Source: Shewanella psychromarinicola
GTDB taxonomy: Bacteria > Pseudomonadota > Gammaproteobacteria > Enterobacterales > Shewanellaceae
Length of the DNA: 64,000 nucleotides
NCBI RefSeq assembly: GCF_003855155.1
Contig: NZ_CP034073.1
Span: forward strand, 2,480,001 to 2,544,000
Direction: 5' to 3'
Shown piece after piece: positions 54,729 through 64,000 of this stretch. The notes beneath the pieces are model-generated. The model was not told the origin of the DNA, did no database searches, and was given only the letters and a program-made list of their open reading frames with translations. The position numbers and the translations under genes are program-made. The stretch's first letter is position 1; the number at the start of each line of letters is the position of its first letter.

Positions 54729-55286
54729 ATGAAATTTCCCAGTACAAAAACCAGCAACATGGAGCTTCCGGTCGAAGATGACAGACAATATCTGACCTTT
54801 AACCTAAAGGACGCGATGTATGCTATTGGAATCTTAAATATTAAGGAAATTTTAGAATATAGCAATGTTACCCCCGTCCCTATGATGCCCCATTTTATTA
54901 AGGGCGTAATTAATCTCAGAGGAGCCGTCGTGCCAGTTATCGATCTATCGGCTCGTTTTGGCAATAACCAGAATTGTATAGTAAAACGCACTTGTATCAT
55001 TATTATTGAAGTGCTTAACGAAGAGGGAATGCAAGACATTGGTGTGATGGTCGATGCTGTGTCGGAGGTTATCGAGATAAGCCATAGTGATATAGTCCCT
55101 GCACCTGCATTCGGCGCACAAATAAGAGCCGATTTCATTCAAGGAATGGGTAAGATCAATGGTGATTTCGCGATTATTTTGCAAGTTGATAAAGTATTAT
55201 CAGTAGAGGAGATCTCTATGATGAGTAACTTGGTCCACGAACAATCTACTGACACTAAACACGCCTTAGATCAAAGGATCATGTAA
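54729..55286 (+). CDS. cheW: CheW coupling protein
   Basis: 185 residues; its AGGAGG ribosome site overlaps the stop of the MCP gene. YLTFNLKDAMYAIGILNIKE and GVINLRGAVVPVIDL are standard CheW motifs. It couples CheA to receptors in the array. The C-terminal 25 residues exceed the basic fold. Confidence 0.93.
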   Translation: MKFPSTKTSNMELPVEDDRQYLTFNLKDAMYAIGILNIKEILEYSNVTPVPMMPHFIKGVINLRGAVVPVIDLSARFGNNQNCIVKRTCIIIIEVLNEEGMQDIGVMVDAVSEVIEISHSDIVPAPAFGAQIRADFIQGMGKINGDFAIILQVDKVLSVEEISMMSNLVHEQSTDTKHALDQRIM

Positions 55287-55735
55287 GGATTTTACCGGGA
55301 TTAGCTGCATTTTCTAACCACAGCTAGTGAGCTTAAGCCAACTAGCTTGGTAGAAAATGGATCGCTGAGCTATGTTTGTTAACCTTGGTTTTATATATAT
55401 GCCTTTATCGTCTCTATTGAAGCGACACCAGCTGTCAGTAAACAAGCTAGGAGTTCAAAAGTGAAGTCAGCTACCAATAAGCTAAAGACTGAGTGACTTG
55501 TAAAGTGACATACAGGATAGGTTTTAGGCTTACTTAAATCTTTTAGTCATTTTGGTACTACACATGATAGAGATATCGATGAAACGAAGTATATTCTCTC
55601 GGTCTGGCATGACCGTCCAGTATAAAGAATCCGCAACTATAAATAGCAAGAGGATTACACGCATTACGACAGTGCTATGCTGAAACTGACATGTAGTCAT
55701 AGCTTATTTTAGGCGTTTTGGTTTCGAGGATAAAT
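55287..55735. other. Gap inside the chemotaxis cluster
   Basis: About 450 bp between cheW and cheR with no gene. It probably carries a separate promoter for cheR-cheD-cheB. No clear terminator was seen. Confidence 0.45.
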
Positions 55736-56536
55736 ATGGATATTTTGCACCTCAGCGACAAAGAGTTTTCCCTATTCAAACACATGATTTACGATATTGC
55801 AGGTATCAATTTATCAGATAATAAAAAGGCTCTCGTCAAAAGCCGTCTGGCGAAACGGGTAAAATATTTTGGCCTTAATAGTTACCGTCAGTATTTTGAT
55901 ATGATACAAAATCAAACTCATAATGAATACCAAATCGCTATTGATTTGCTGACGACTCATGAAACTTTTTTCTTTCGTGAGCAAAAACACTTCGATTTCA
56001 TAAAAGACATGATCATACCCACTTGGAATATGTGCCAACATCGTGTGTGGAGTGCTGCCAGCTCATCGGGAGAAGAAGCATTTTCACTTGCAATGGTGTT
56101 AGCCGAAAACTTAAGAAATAGAAATTGGGAGATTATCGGTACGGACATAAGTACGAAAATTTTAGAGCAAGCTCGTGGTGGCCATTATGCTATTGAAAGA
56201 AGCGGAAATATTCCAAAACACTATTTAAAGAAGTACTGCCTAAAAGGAGTAGGCCAAGAAGATGGGACCTTTATTATCTGCCCTGAGCTTAGAGGAAATG
56301 TGCAGTTTATTCATGCAAATTTAAAGAATAACTTAAGTCACCTAGGTAGTTTTGATATTATATTCCTTCGTAATGTACTAATTTACTTTGACGTAAAAAC
56401 AAAGGAACAAATAGTATCTCAATTACTTAAGCAATTAAAACCCAACGGTTATTTTATCGTTGGGCACTCAGAAAGCCTAAGCGGAGTGGTCGATAACCTT
56501 AAAACCATTGTTCCTTCAGTGTATCAAAAACAATGA
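55736..56536 (+). CDS. cheR: CheR receptor methyltransferase
   Basis: 266 residues from ATG 55736 with CGAGGA upstream. N-terminal helices (LVKSRLAKRVKYFGLNSYRQ), then LLTTHETFFFRE and the SAM site VWSAASSSGEEAFSLAM, and IIGTDIS. It uses SAM to methylate receptor glutamates. It overlaps cheD as ATGA. Confidence 0.95.
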   Translation: MDILHLSDKEFSLFKHMIYDIAGINLSDNKKALVKSRLAKRVKYFGLNSYRQYFDMIQNQTHNEYQIAIDLLTTHETFFFREQKHFDFIKDMIIPTWNMCQHRVWSAASSSGEEAFSLAMVLAENLRNRNWEIIGTDISTKILEQARGGHYAIERSGNIPKHYLKKYCLKGVGQEDGTFIICPELRGNVQFIHANLKNNLSHLGSFDIIFLRNVLIYFDVKTKEQIVSQLLKQLKPNGYFIVGHSESLSGVVDNLKTIVPSVYQKQ

Positions 56537-57045
56537 ATACTTGCTCGGCTATGCCAACTATTAAACAAGTCACCCTACAACCAGGGGAGTTTCATTTCAG
56601 CCAAGGCCTGGTTAAAATAAATACCCTACTTGGCTCATGCGTTGCCATCACCCTGTGGCATCCTCAAAAGCATTTAGGGGGTATGTGTCACTATATGCTG
56701 CCTTGCAGTAGCCCATCAAAAAACCTGGAACTGGGATTTTTTGCTGATGGTGCTATTTTAATGTTTTTAAATGAAATTAAGAAACACCACACCCACCCAC
56801 GGGACTATCAAGTAAAACTATTTGGTGGCAGCAATATGATTCATCAGCCTAATAGTAAACATCACTATTTCAATATAGCAGAAAAAAATATTACCGCGGG
56901 AATATCATTATTAGCTACACATGGATTTAACTTACAAAACATGGATTTAGGAGGGTCAGTTCACAGAAAAGTATCTTTAGAGTTATGGAATGGGGATGTA
57001 TGGGTTAAACACGGTGATATTGAAGTGAGTAGAGAAACGCTATGA
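56533..57045 (+). CDS. cheD: CheD receptor deamidase
   Basis: 170 residues. [15 protein letters not shown] has the catalytic Cys and GGMCHYMLP the catalytic His. The family converts receptor glutamines to glutamates. It overlaps both neighbours by ATGA, so cheR-cheD-cheB is a coupled unit. Confidence 0.95.
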   Translation: MNTCSAMPTIKQVTLQPGEFHFSQGLVKINTLLGSCVAITLWHPQKHLGGMCHYMLPCSSPSKNLELGFFADGAILMFLNEIKKHHTHPRDYQVKLFGGSNMIHQPNSKHHYFNIAEKNITAGISLLATHGFNLQNMDLGGSVHRKVSLELWNGDVWVKHGDIEVSRETL

Positions 57046-58118
57046 AAACAATAAAAGTGATGATAGTCGATGATTCAGCCATCGTTAGGCAAGTTCTACA
57101 AGCTGTACTAAACAAAGATCCTTGTATTGAAGTAATCAGTGCGGTCTCAGATCCTCTGTTTGCGATGACCCGTATGGCTATTCAATGGCCCGACGTCATA
57201 GTGCTTGATATTGAAATGCCTAGAATGGATGGTGTTACCTTCCTCAAAAAAATCATGGCTAAGCGCCCCACTCCCGTTGTGATCTGCTCAACACTAACAG
57301 ATAAAGGGGCTGAGACAACAATGCAGGCCCTTTCGGCTGGAGCGGTTAGTATTGTGACTAAACCTAAAATTGGTCTGAAAAACTTTATTCAAGATGCTGC
57401 TAATGACATTACCAGTGCCGTAAAAGCTGCTGCTAAGGCAAATATGAGTAATATGCGTATGCCCAGGGCTGCAGTAAAAGTAAGGGAAAAACATGGCGTA
57501 GAAAATGTCATCCCAAGCGGTGCATCTGCCATGTCTAAAACCACTGAACATGTAGTTGCAATAGGAACATCAACCGGGGGGACTCAAGCTTTAGAGTTTA
57601 TTTTAAAAGCCTTACCCACTAATTCTCCAGGTATTGTTATTGTCCAACATATGCCAGAAAAGTTTACAGCCACCTTTGCTGAGCGGCTCAATAACATTTG
57701 TGATATTCGTGTCAGAGAAGCTCGTCATCATGATCGGGTCTTATCTGGCCAAGCTCTCATTGCTCCAGGTGGAAAACATATGATGCTTAAACGCAGCGGC
57801 GCACAATATTTAGTCGAAATCATTGATGGACCCTTAGTCAATCGTCACAAGCCTTCGGTGGATGTATTGTTTAGATCGACAGCAAAATGCGCAGGTAAAA
57901 ATGCCGTTGGTTTTATTTTAACGGGTATGGGAGATGATGGCGCAAGGGGGCTAAAAGATATGTGTGATGCTGGTGCATCGACTGTAGCTCAAGACGAACA
58001 ATCTTGTGTCGTGTTTGGTATGCCTAAAGAAGCCATCGCATTAGGGGCCGCCAACAAGATATTATCTCTGAATCAAATCCCACAAGAAATTATGCGCTAT
58101 GCTTATTTAAAGATCTAG
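57042..58118 (+). CDS. cheB: CheB receptor methylesterase
   Basis: 358 residues. Receiver domain with [17 protein letters not shown], then a linker of about 50 residues, then the esterase domain with catalytic Ser in [12 protein letters not shown], His in [10 protein letters not shown] and Asp in [12 protein letters not shown]. It removes receptor methyl groups when phosphorylated by CheA. Last gene of the cluster. Confidence 0.95.
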   Translation: MKTIKVMIVDDSAIVRQVLQAVLNKDPCIEVISAVSDPLFAMTRMAIQWPDVIVLDIEMPRMDGVTFLKKIMAKRPTPVVICSTLTDKGAETTMQALSAGAVSIVTKPKIGLKNFIQDAANDITSAVKAAAKANMSNMRMPRAAVKVREKHGVENVIPSGASAMSKTTEHVVAIGTSTGGTQALEFILKALPTNSPGIVIVQHMPEKFTATFAERLNNICDIRVREARHHDRVLSGQALIAPGGKHMMLKRSGAQYLVEIIDGPLVNRHKPSVDVLFRSTAKCAGKNAVGFILTGMGDDGARGLKDMCDAGASTVAQDEQSCVVFGMPKEAIALGAANKILSLNQIPQEIMRYAYLKI

Positions 58119-58157
58119 AGTTTCTAACTTCAAAATTGTCAGGTGAACCGTAGGAGC

Positions 58158-58271
58158 TTAAACACCAAAGTGTTTCTGGATATCAGCCTGAACTGGCGGA
58201 TAACCGTTCACTTTGCTGTAATAATAAATAAACGCGAGGTATTGGCCTTGCTTCACGTTAAATGCAGGGTT
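58158..58271 (-). pseudogene. LexA-type winged-HTH protein fragment
   Basis: The minus strand reads NPAFNVKQGQYLAFIYYYSK then VNGYPPVQADIQKHF and stops at 58158. KQGQYLAFIYYY-x-K-x-GYPP is a known small winged-HTH (LexA DNA-binding-like) family. The protein ends before the second HTH helix and its start is lost at the CRISPR array. Confidence 0.6.
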
Positions 58272-58281
58272 AATTTTTTTC

Positions 58282-58668
58282 TCTGACTGCCACACAGGCA
58301 GCTTAGAAAATTCATCAATGCTTGTGCTGCAATAATGTTTTGTTCACTGCCACACAGGCAGCTTAGAAATGATAAACTTCCGAAAAGCGTTGTAGTTTAG
58401 GTTCACTGCCACACAGGCAGCTTAGAAAGTGATTGTGGACACTAACACGCAACACCTCTGGTTCACTGCCACACAGGCAGCTTAGAAATTTTCTTTTCAA
58501 CGCAGCAACGATAATCTATTGTTCACTGCCACACAGGCAGCTTAGAAACTGCCATCGCCACTATTTTCTGCTGATTTTAGGTTCACTGCCACACAGGCAG
58601 GTTAGAAAACAATCATACTGATTTTTAGAACCTGCTCGAAGTTCACTGCCACACAGGCAGCTTAGAAA
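58282..58668 (+). CRISPR. Orphan type I-F CRISPR array, 7 repeats and 6 spacers
   Basis: 28-bp repeats start GTTCACTGCC and end GCAGCTTAGAAA, with the palindromic CTGCC-ACACA-GGCAG typical of type I-F. Repeats start at 58282, 58342, 58401, 58461, 58521, 58581 and 58641. The first has TCTG instead of GTTC at its start; the sixth has a C to G change (GGTTAGAAA). Spacers are 32 bp, except the second, 31 bp. No cas gene is in this window. The left side abuts an HTH fragment rather than a clear leader. Confidence 0.97.
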
Positions 58669-58693
58669 AAATGGTGAAGAGTTAAACCAATAA

Positions 58694-58881
58694 TGCACCC
58701 ATTTACCACCAAGTCAAATTGTACCGATACTTGCTGATAAAGGGATATATATAGGGTCTGAATCGAGTATTTACAGAATATTAAAGAATAAAAAGCAGCT
58801 TCAGCATCGTTTAAAAAGCAAGTCTGCAAGAACGGTAATTAAGCCAAAGGCATTAACTGCAACCGGCCCCAATCAGGTGTA
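58694..58881 (+). pseudogene. IS3-family transposase (OrfB) fragment
   Basis: The frame reads LPPSQIVPILADKGIYIGSE, IYRILKNKKQ and ends in LTATGPNQV at the IS630 insertion. GPNQVWSWDIT is the start of the rve domain in IS3-group OrfB proteins. Everything after the junction is lost, and the catalytic domain is missing. Confidence 0.82.
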
Positions 58882-59986
58882 TATACTCAAGTGAATTCAA
58901 ACTGCAGTTTTTAATTTCTGAAAGTTATCATTAATTGTATCACCGAGTGTATCGGCAATATCGGGGAGGGTGATGCTAAAAAAGTCAGTGATTTTTCGTC
59001 GGAATTCTTTTGTCGTTGCGAAGTATTGCCCATTCCTCGCATGCTTATTCATTACCTTCCACAATCGTTCTATTGGGTTTAAATTTGGACTATAAGGTGG
59101 CAGGTAATGCAATGTTATATTCAGATTTTTAGCCTCTTTAACCACTAAGGCATTTCGATGGTATCCAGCGCCATCAAGCACCAAATGGATAACACCACTT
59201 GTTGAGTAACGCGCTCTAATTTGGTTTAAAAAATCGATGATGGATGCACCGTTAACCGTTTTGCTATATTGCTCAATGACCGCTTCTGTTAAGTGACCAA
59301 GTCGGATTGCACCAACCACGTTAATACGGGTTCGGCTTCCCGTCGTTTCTATCGGTTTATCAACGCCTTTTTTTATCCAGCCAGCGGTGATTTTTGTGGC
59401 TTGGGTCGGATGAACCGCATCCATAAATAATAACGGTTCATCAGGGGTTAACGAGGATTTTAGTTGCTCATAATATTCAATGAAAGCCGTTTGTTTGTCT
59501 TCATCAAATTTGTGAGGAACCCCTTTAGGGTTTTTATAGCTGAACTGATGTTTATGCAGCCATTTATTGAGGCCTGACACTGTGTACTTAATCTGAAATT
59601 GTTCTGAGATATAAGCGACTATTTGATGGCTATGCAAGTAGGTCACCTCACACAGGTGTGCAATCAAGAGTTCAGTTTGCTCTTGACTCAGATAACTTAA
59701 GGAGCCGCCACTATTACACGTGAGTTTTTGGTCGTGAGCATAGGCATCAATGTATCGAACTACGGTCGTTTCGTGAATACGTAACGCTTGGGCAATCATT
59801 GGCGTTGGCCAATTTTCATCGCGTAGTAAAATGGCTTTAATGCGATCACACTCACGCCTATCACTCGAGCTTTTATGTCGAGTTTCCAATGCTACTTTTT
59901 GTTCTGGCGAGAGTGTAATTTGTTTCATGGGGCTATGATGATCCCATTTGGGACAAAATTAAGCATTTTCAATGATCACGGGTATA
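58882..59986 (-). mobile_element. IS630-family insertion sequence, copy 2
   Basis: 1105 bp, flanked by TA (58880-58881, 59987-59988). It is near-identical to copy 1 and in the same orientation. It lies between the IS3 fragment and an internally deleted IS630 relative whose end starts with CCCATGATC. Confidence 0.92.
58897..59928 (-). CDS. IS630-family DDE transposase (copy 2)
   Basis: 343 residues, differing from copy 1 in one residue (KLKTAV at the C-terminus). The same DDE residues are present in LFMDAVHPTQ, HLVLDGAGYH and NPIERLWKVM. Presumably active. Confidence 0.95.
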   Translation of the reverse strand: MKQITLSPEQKVALETRHKSSSDRRECDRIKAILLRDENWPTPMIAQALRIHETTVVRYIDAYAHDQKLTCNSGGSLSYLSQEQTELLIAHLCEVTYLHSHQIVAYISEQFQIKYTVSGLNKWLHKHQFSYKNPKGVPHKFDEDKQTAFIEYYEQLKSSLTPDEPLLFMDAVHPTQATKITAGWIKKGVDKPIETTGSRTRINVVGAIRLGHLTEAVIEQYSKTVNGASIIDFLNQIRARYSTSGVIHLVLDGAGYHRNALVVKEAKNLNITLHYLPPYSPNLNPIERLWKVMNKHARNGQYFATTKEFRRKITDFFSITLPDIADTLGDTINDNFQKLKTAV

Positions 59987-60258
59987 TACCCATGATCAAT
60001 GAAGATGCTTGATTTTTTACCAATAAAGATCACCATACCCTCCCGCCTTACAGCCCTAATTTAAACCCAATAGAACGTTTGTGGAAGATAATGAATGAGC
60101 ATGTGAGAAATAACAAATATTTTGCAACGGCGAAAGAATTCAGGGATAAAATTGATGAACTTTTTAGTCAAACACTTCCCCAGATAGGTGATATTTTAGG
60201 AAGTAGAATTAATGACCATTTTCAGGCGTTAAAACATGCACCTTGAAAAATGATGGGT
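59987..60258 (+). mobile_element. Internally deleted IS630-type element
   Basis: A short element whose left end (CCCATGATCAATGAAGATGCTT) resembles the IS630 end of copy 2, written here in two parts: CCCATGATCAATG and AAGATGCTT. A frame up to 60246 encodes PPYSPNLNPIERLWKIMNEH, the transposase C-terminus with the last catalytic Glu, and GATGGGTATATA forms the right end. The first 250 codons are missing. It belongs to a related but different IS630 (about 60 percent by eye). Confidence 0.75.
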
Positions 60259-60346
60259 ATATACCCGTAGATTTAATTGATACCGTGCTGTTTCTGCACG
60301 ATATCAAGTCCGAAAAAACTGATTGTTATCTCATAATTCGCTCGTA

Positions 60347-63300
60347 CTAATTCGCTGATACTAATTTAGGCTGACAAAATTGTCGCCACGCAACATCTGG
60401 CTGCCAATTTTCCGCCCATAGAGGAATATCTTTAGCCATCATCGGCCTCGCAATCCCATACCCCTGCGCCAATTCACAGCCTAATTGCAATAGCGCAACA
60501 CCATGGGCGATGGTTTCTACTCCCTCGGCAATAACGTCACGCTTAAATGTCTTGGCCAATACCACCACGCTCTCGACAATCGACAAGTCATCGGAGTCAA
60601 TCAACATATCACACACAAAGGTCTGGTCTATCTTAATCAAACTCGCGGGCAAATGCCTGAGGTGACTCAATGAAGAATAACCCGTACCAAAATCATCTAA
60701 TGCAAAATTAACCCCCAGCTTAATACAGGCGAGCATGGTCTCAGAAACCTGCAACAAATCACCTATCGCACTCGTTTCAAGGACTTCTAATTCTAAAGCG
60801 CTAGGAGCAACCTCGGGGAATGCGGCCAATAACTCAGCCAAGCGAGTGGCAAAATCATCACTCTGTAATTGAATCGCGCTAATGTTGACACTGACGGGAA
60901 TATTCACCCCCAGTGTTTGCCACGCCTTAATTTGACTCAGTGCGGTGCCAATGACCCATTCGCCTAGCGCGATACCGAGAACATGCTCCTCAATGACAGG
61001 CAAAAACTCATTAGGGCCGATTAAACCACGCTCGGGGCATTGCCAACGAATTAACGCTTCAACGCCAATCATTTCCCCTGTTTTCATATTGACCTTAGGT
61101 TGGTAATAAAGTAAAAACTCATTCCCGTCCAATGCCTTACGTATGCGTTGCAACTCTTTATGCTGATTAACCATCTCCGTATTATGTGCAGAATCAAACA
61201 AGCGATAGCGGTTCTTTCCCTGTTGCTTTGCAACATACATGGCTTGATCGGCATGGCGTATGAGTTGGTCTGCATCGACGCCATCTTGCGGATAAATAGA
61301 TACCCCAATACTGGCAGATACTTCCAACCTAACGCCCCCCACTACCACAGGATCCGATGCAGCCAGCAATAGTCGCTCTAAGATAGGCTCACAATCCGTC
61401 ATTGTTTGTATATTTTCCATCACAGCGACAAACTCATCCCCGCCTATACGAGCCAGCGTATCTTCATTACGCAGGGCTTCCTTCATGCGAGATGAGACCA
61501 CAATTAATAATTCATCACCAACGATATGACCGTAGGTATCATTAATTTTTTTGAATCTATCCAAATCAACAAAGGCGACTACTAATAATGAGTGTTGATG
61601 TTGGCTGTGCTTCATGGATTGGGTTAGACGGTCTGCCAATAATGTACGATTAGGTAAGTTTGTTAACATATCATAGTGAGCAATACGTTCTAATTGTCCT
61701 TGGTGATCTTTAATGGCGGTAATATCGTTGAATAGGGCAACGTAGTTTTGCTCCACGCCAATATCATCGAGTACCGAGCTTATGGTAAGTATCTGCGGAT
61801 AAACCTCGCCATTCTTACGCATGTTCCAGACTTCACCTGTCCAATAGCCTTTTTGTCGCAAAGAGGCCCACATCTCTTTATAGAACTCTGGTAAATGAAG
61901 TCCCGATTTAAACATTCGCGGATTTAGTCCTATCACATCACCGCGTGAGTAGCCGGTAATATCACTAAAAGCATCATTAACGTCTATGATGATACCGTTG
62001 GTATCAGTGATGATGATCCCTTCTTTGGCGTAGGTAAATACGCTGGCGGCAAGTTTGCGCGCGTCTTCAGATTGCTTACTCTTGGTGATGTCTTGATGTG
62101 TGCCGGACATTCGCAATGGCTTGCCGTCGATTGTCCACTCAACTACCCGGCTACGATTGAGGATCCAGACCCAACTACCATTATTGTGCTGCATCCGAAA
62201 TTCGCATGCTAAAGATTCAGTCTCACCCTTGAAACAATCCTCTATCAATTCATTGGTCTTATTGACATCATCAGGATGTAGCAGTGCCTCCCAAGTATCA
62301 ACGCTAGTGGGTTCAAGCTTATTAAGACTGTAGCCCAACATCTCGGCCCAGCGTTCATTTAACACGTTTTTACCCGTTTCTACATTCCATTCCCAGGTGC
62401 CAATATTAGCGCCCCAAATCACTTCAGCATAACGCTGACTTTGCTCGCGAAATTTTTTCTCAGTCTCCTTTAAGGCTATTTGGTTGCGCCTATTTTGGGT
62501 AACATCTTGGATTAATGATATCACCCCTATAACGTCACCGCGGTCACCGATAATTGGCGTGTTATGCCATTCACAGATAATAGTTCGGCCATCTTTTGTC
62601 AAGTTGTTACTGATGTTTATTGAATCTTTATTGTTTTCTGACAATGACTTACAGACATTTTCAATATTATTTCTATTTTCTTCAGGCACCAATAAATCTA
62701 ATAGCGAATGCCCTCTAGCTTCATCAGCAGAGTAGCCGAATATGGCTTCGGCTGATTTATTCAACTCAATACAATTTGAGTGTTGATCCCATGAAATGTA
62801 CCCGAGCGGCGTATTTTGAACATGGTGGGACAGCATCGCCTCACTCGCCTGTAATTTCATCGCGGTTTTGTTGCGGTCGGTGACATCCCGAATGAAGCCC
62901 ATGTAGCCCTGAATTTGGCCATCAACATCTTTAATCATAATTCGACTGGTTTCGCCAACAACAATACCGCCGTCCTTGTGGCGGTAATTAGCTTCATAAG
63001 GTTTGAGTTTCTCTCCTGCGGCGAGATTAAAATACATTCGACCTTGTCGCTCATATTCTTCATTGCTTGCATAAATAATCGATGTGGTATTCCCAACAAG
63101 CTCATCAGAGCGATACCCTAACAAGAGTTCCATTCCCTGATTTATCGATATAATTCGGCGATCTGGGTCCGCGAAAATGAAGCCGTCGGTTACACAATTA
63201 GAAATTGAGGTAAACCACCTTTCGTTATTAACGGATGCTGTTTTCGCTTTATCAAGAGCGCGCAATGTTTGTTCGCGTTCACCCAGCTCCCTTGGAAACC

Positions 63301-63634
63301 AACGCTTGAGGAGAAGCCAGATGACCAGCAAGCCAGCAGCAACATTGATTAATTGGGGAATAATGAGCCAAGAAGGTTGCGACAACAGCTCGTTGATAGC
63401 TTGCGGGATAAACCCGTACAGTGAGGTAAAATACAACCCCAAATAGACACTTTCAATGATGGTCCTGACGGCATCAATGCCAAGGATAACAAGAAGAACG
63501 GCAACCGTTCCGCCAACGGCCCCATCAAGGGTTGTTAATTTTCTACGTTTAAGCAGACAAATGCCGATAATAACCAACCATAAGGTGGTCAATATCCAAT
63601 ATGATATCGGGGTGATAAGTTCAATAATATTCAT
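60347..63634 (-). CDS. Membrane PAS/GGDEF/EAL cyclic-di-GMP protein
   Basis: 1095 residues. Four hydrophobic segments lie between residues 10 and 112. Four PAS domains follow (about 140-260, 265-385, 400-520, 530-650; the last with AKEGIIITDTNGIIIDVNDA). GGDEF domain about 660-825 with intact ARIGGDEFVAV. EAL domain about 835-1085 with GVEALIRW, LDDFGTGYSSLSH and EGVET. Both catalytic motifs are present, so it could make and break c-di-GMP; in such hybrids one activity usually dominates. It probably senses redox or energy state via PAS. Confidence 0.92.
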   Translation of the reverse strand: MNIIELITPISYWILTTLWLVIIGICLLKRRKLTTLDGAVGGTVAVLLVILGIDAVRTIIESVYLGLYFTSLYGFIPQAINELLSQPSWLIIPQLINVAAGLLVIWLLLKRWFPRELGEREQTLRALDKAKTASVNNERWFTSISNCVTDGFIFADPDRRIISINQGMELLLGYRSDELVGNTTSIIYASNEEYERQGRMYFNLAAGEKLKPYEANYRHKDGGIVVGETSRIMIKDVDGQIQGYMGFIRDVTDRNKTAMKLQASEAMLSHHVQNTPLGYISWDQHSNCIELNKSAEAIFGYSADEARGHSLLDLLVPEENRNNIENVCKSLSENNKDSINISNNLTKDGRTIICEWHNTPIIGDRGDVIGVISLIQDVTQNRRNQIALKETEKKFREQSQRYAEVIWGANIGTWEWNVETGKNVLNERWAEMLGYSLNKLEPTSVDTWEALLHPDDVNKTNELIEDCFKGETESLACEFRMQHNNGSWVWILNRSRVVEWTIDGKPLRMSGTHQDITKSKQSEDARKLAASVFTYAKEGIIITDTNGIIIDVNDAFSDITGYSRGDVIGLNPRMFKSGLHLPEFYKEMWASLRQKGYWTGEVWNMRKNGEVYPQILTISSVLDDIGVEQNYVALFNDITAIKDHQGQLERIAHYDMLTNLPNRTLLADRLTQSMKHSQHQHSLLVVAFVDLDRFKKINDTYGHIVGDELLIVVSSRMKEALRNEDTLARIGGDEFVAVMENIQTMTDCEPILERLLLAASDPVVVGGVRLEVSASIGVSIYPQDGVDADQLIRHADQAMYVAKQQGKNRYRLFDSAHNTEMVNQHKELQRIRKALDGNEFLLYYQPKVNMKTGEMIGVEALIRWQCPERGLIGPNEFLPVIEEHVLGIALGEWVIGTALSQIKAWQTLGVNIPVSVNISAIQLQSDDFATRLAELLAAFPEVAPSALELEVLETSAIGDLLQVSETMLACIKLGVNFALDDFGTGYSSLSHLRHLPASLIKIDQTFVCDMLIDSDDLSIVESVVVLAKTFKRDVIAEGVETIAHGVALLQLGCELAQGYGIARPMMAKDIPLWAENWQPDVAWRQFCQPKLVSAN

Positions 63635-63735
63635 TCATATCTAATTAATTGACTTGCAGGCAAACAGGATAATTGCTGTTGGGAAAGATAAACAAGCGCA
63701 TCACAGAGACGCGCTTGATTATCAATTAAGTATAG

Positions 63736-64000
63736 TTAAATTTTAAATTGATCAACCAACTCTTTTAGCTGCTCAGATAAAAGTGCAATCTCAGCAGTAG
63801 AGGCTCTTGTCTGGTTTGCAGCCACCGCATTTTCTTCGGCAATATGTTTTACATTAATCACATTTTCATTAATGCTTTCTGCAACAGAGCTTTGCTGCTC
63901 AGATGCACTTGCAATCTGAATATTCATGTCATTAATCACACTGATAGCCTGAGTAATTGCTTGTAATGCACGCCCCGTTTCATTGGCTTGATCCACACTC
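63736..64000 (-). CDS. Methyl-accepting chemotaxis protein, C-terminal part (continues past window)
   Basis: The frame is open to the window edge. It reads DQANETGRALQAITQAISVI and ASASEQQSSVAESINENVIN, the descending part of an MCP signalling helix with its methylation region, ending LSEQLKELVDQFKI. The sensor and hairpin tip lie beyond the window. Confidence 0.9.
   Translation of the reverse strand, partial: SVDQANETGRALQAITQAISVINDMNIQIASASEQQSSVAESINENVINVKHIAEENAVAANQTRASTAEIALLSEQLKELVDQFKI

Overview
The window looks like an accessory-gene-rich stretch of a Shewanella-like marine gammaproteobacterial chromosome. The reasons are a modest G+C content, a complete CheY-STAS-CheA-MCP-CheW-CheR-CheD-CheB chemotaxis cluster, type I-F CRISPR repeats, TonB-dependent receptors, large PAS/GGDEF/EAL proteins and a HipA resembling E. 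coli HipA over its whole length. The genus is an inference from family content. No rRNA or tRNA gene was seen.

Layout. 1-2.9 kb: end of a TonB-dependent receptor, an IS110 scrap and a broken IS200/IS605 element (tnpA with a nonsense codon, tnpB with a frameshift). 3.1-5.3 kb: a MazG/PRA-PH-like hydrolase and a PAS-type chemoreceptor. 5.5-6.4 kb: an unidentified truncated gene joined to an internal piece of glmM. 6.5-11.3 kb: HipBA module 1, a J-domain gene split by one in-frame amber codon, and a phage-type integrase. 11.6-18 kb: a tight four-gene operon with two large tyrosine-recombinase-like proteins, a small partner and an unknown protein ending in a possible sliding-clamp-binding motif; its architecture recalls Tn554 TnpABC and the Gamma-Mobile-Trio cores. 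18-41 kb: a toxin-antitoxin-dense zone with HipBA modules 2 to 5, hipA fragments, a DUF2384 antitoxin-like gene, a Fic remnant, YefM-YoeB, a DUF4160/DUF2442 pair, a small recombinase operon, a mobile mystery protein A/B (HTH/Fic) pair, a lipoprotein and several dispersed repeats. 41-44 kb: a ZntR-like regulator divergent from a TonB receptor with a His-rich N-terminus. 44-60 kb: two near-identical IS630 copies bracketing an EAL response-regulator protein, the chemotaxis cluster and an orphan type I-F CRISPR array. 60-64 kb: a 1095-aa PAS/GGDEF/EAL protein and the end of another chemoreceptor.

How the genes fit together. The 6.5-41 kb part is probably a mosaic of mobile segments. Five intact HipBA-like kinase modules of clearly different sequence lie within 30 kb, most with their own palindromic or repeated operator-like sites upstream. 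Extra hipA and yoeB scraps and shared non-coding repeats show repeated gain, loss and shuffling. HipBA module 5 is followed at 10-17 bp by a SEC-C protein and a 372-aa conserved protein; this four-gene unit is the best candidate for an undescribed system. The chemotaxis cluster and its neighbouring cyclic-di-GMP proteins form a second, sensory block.
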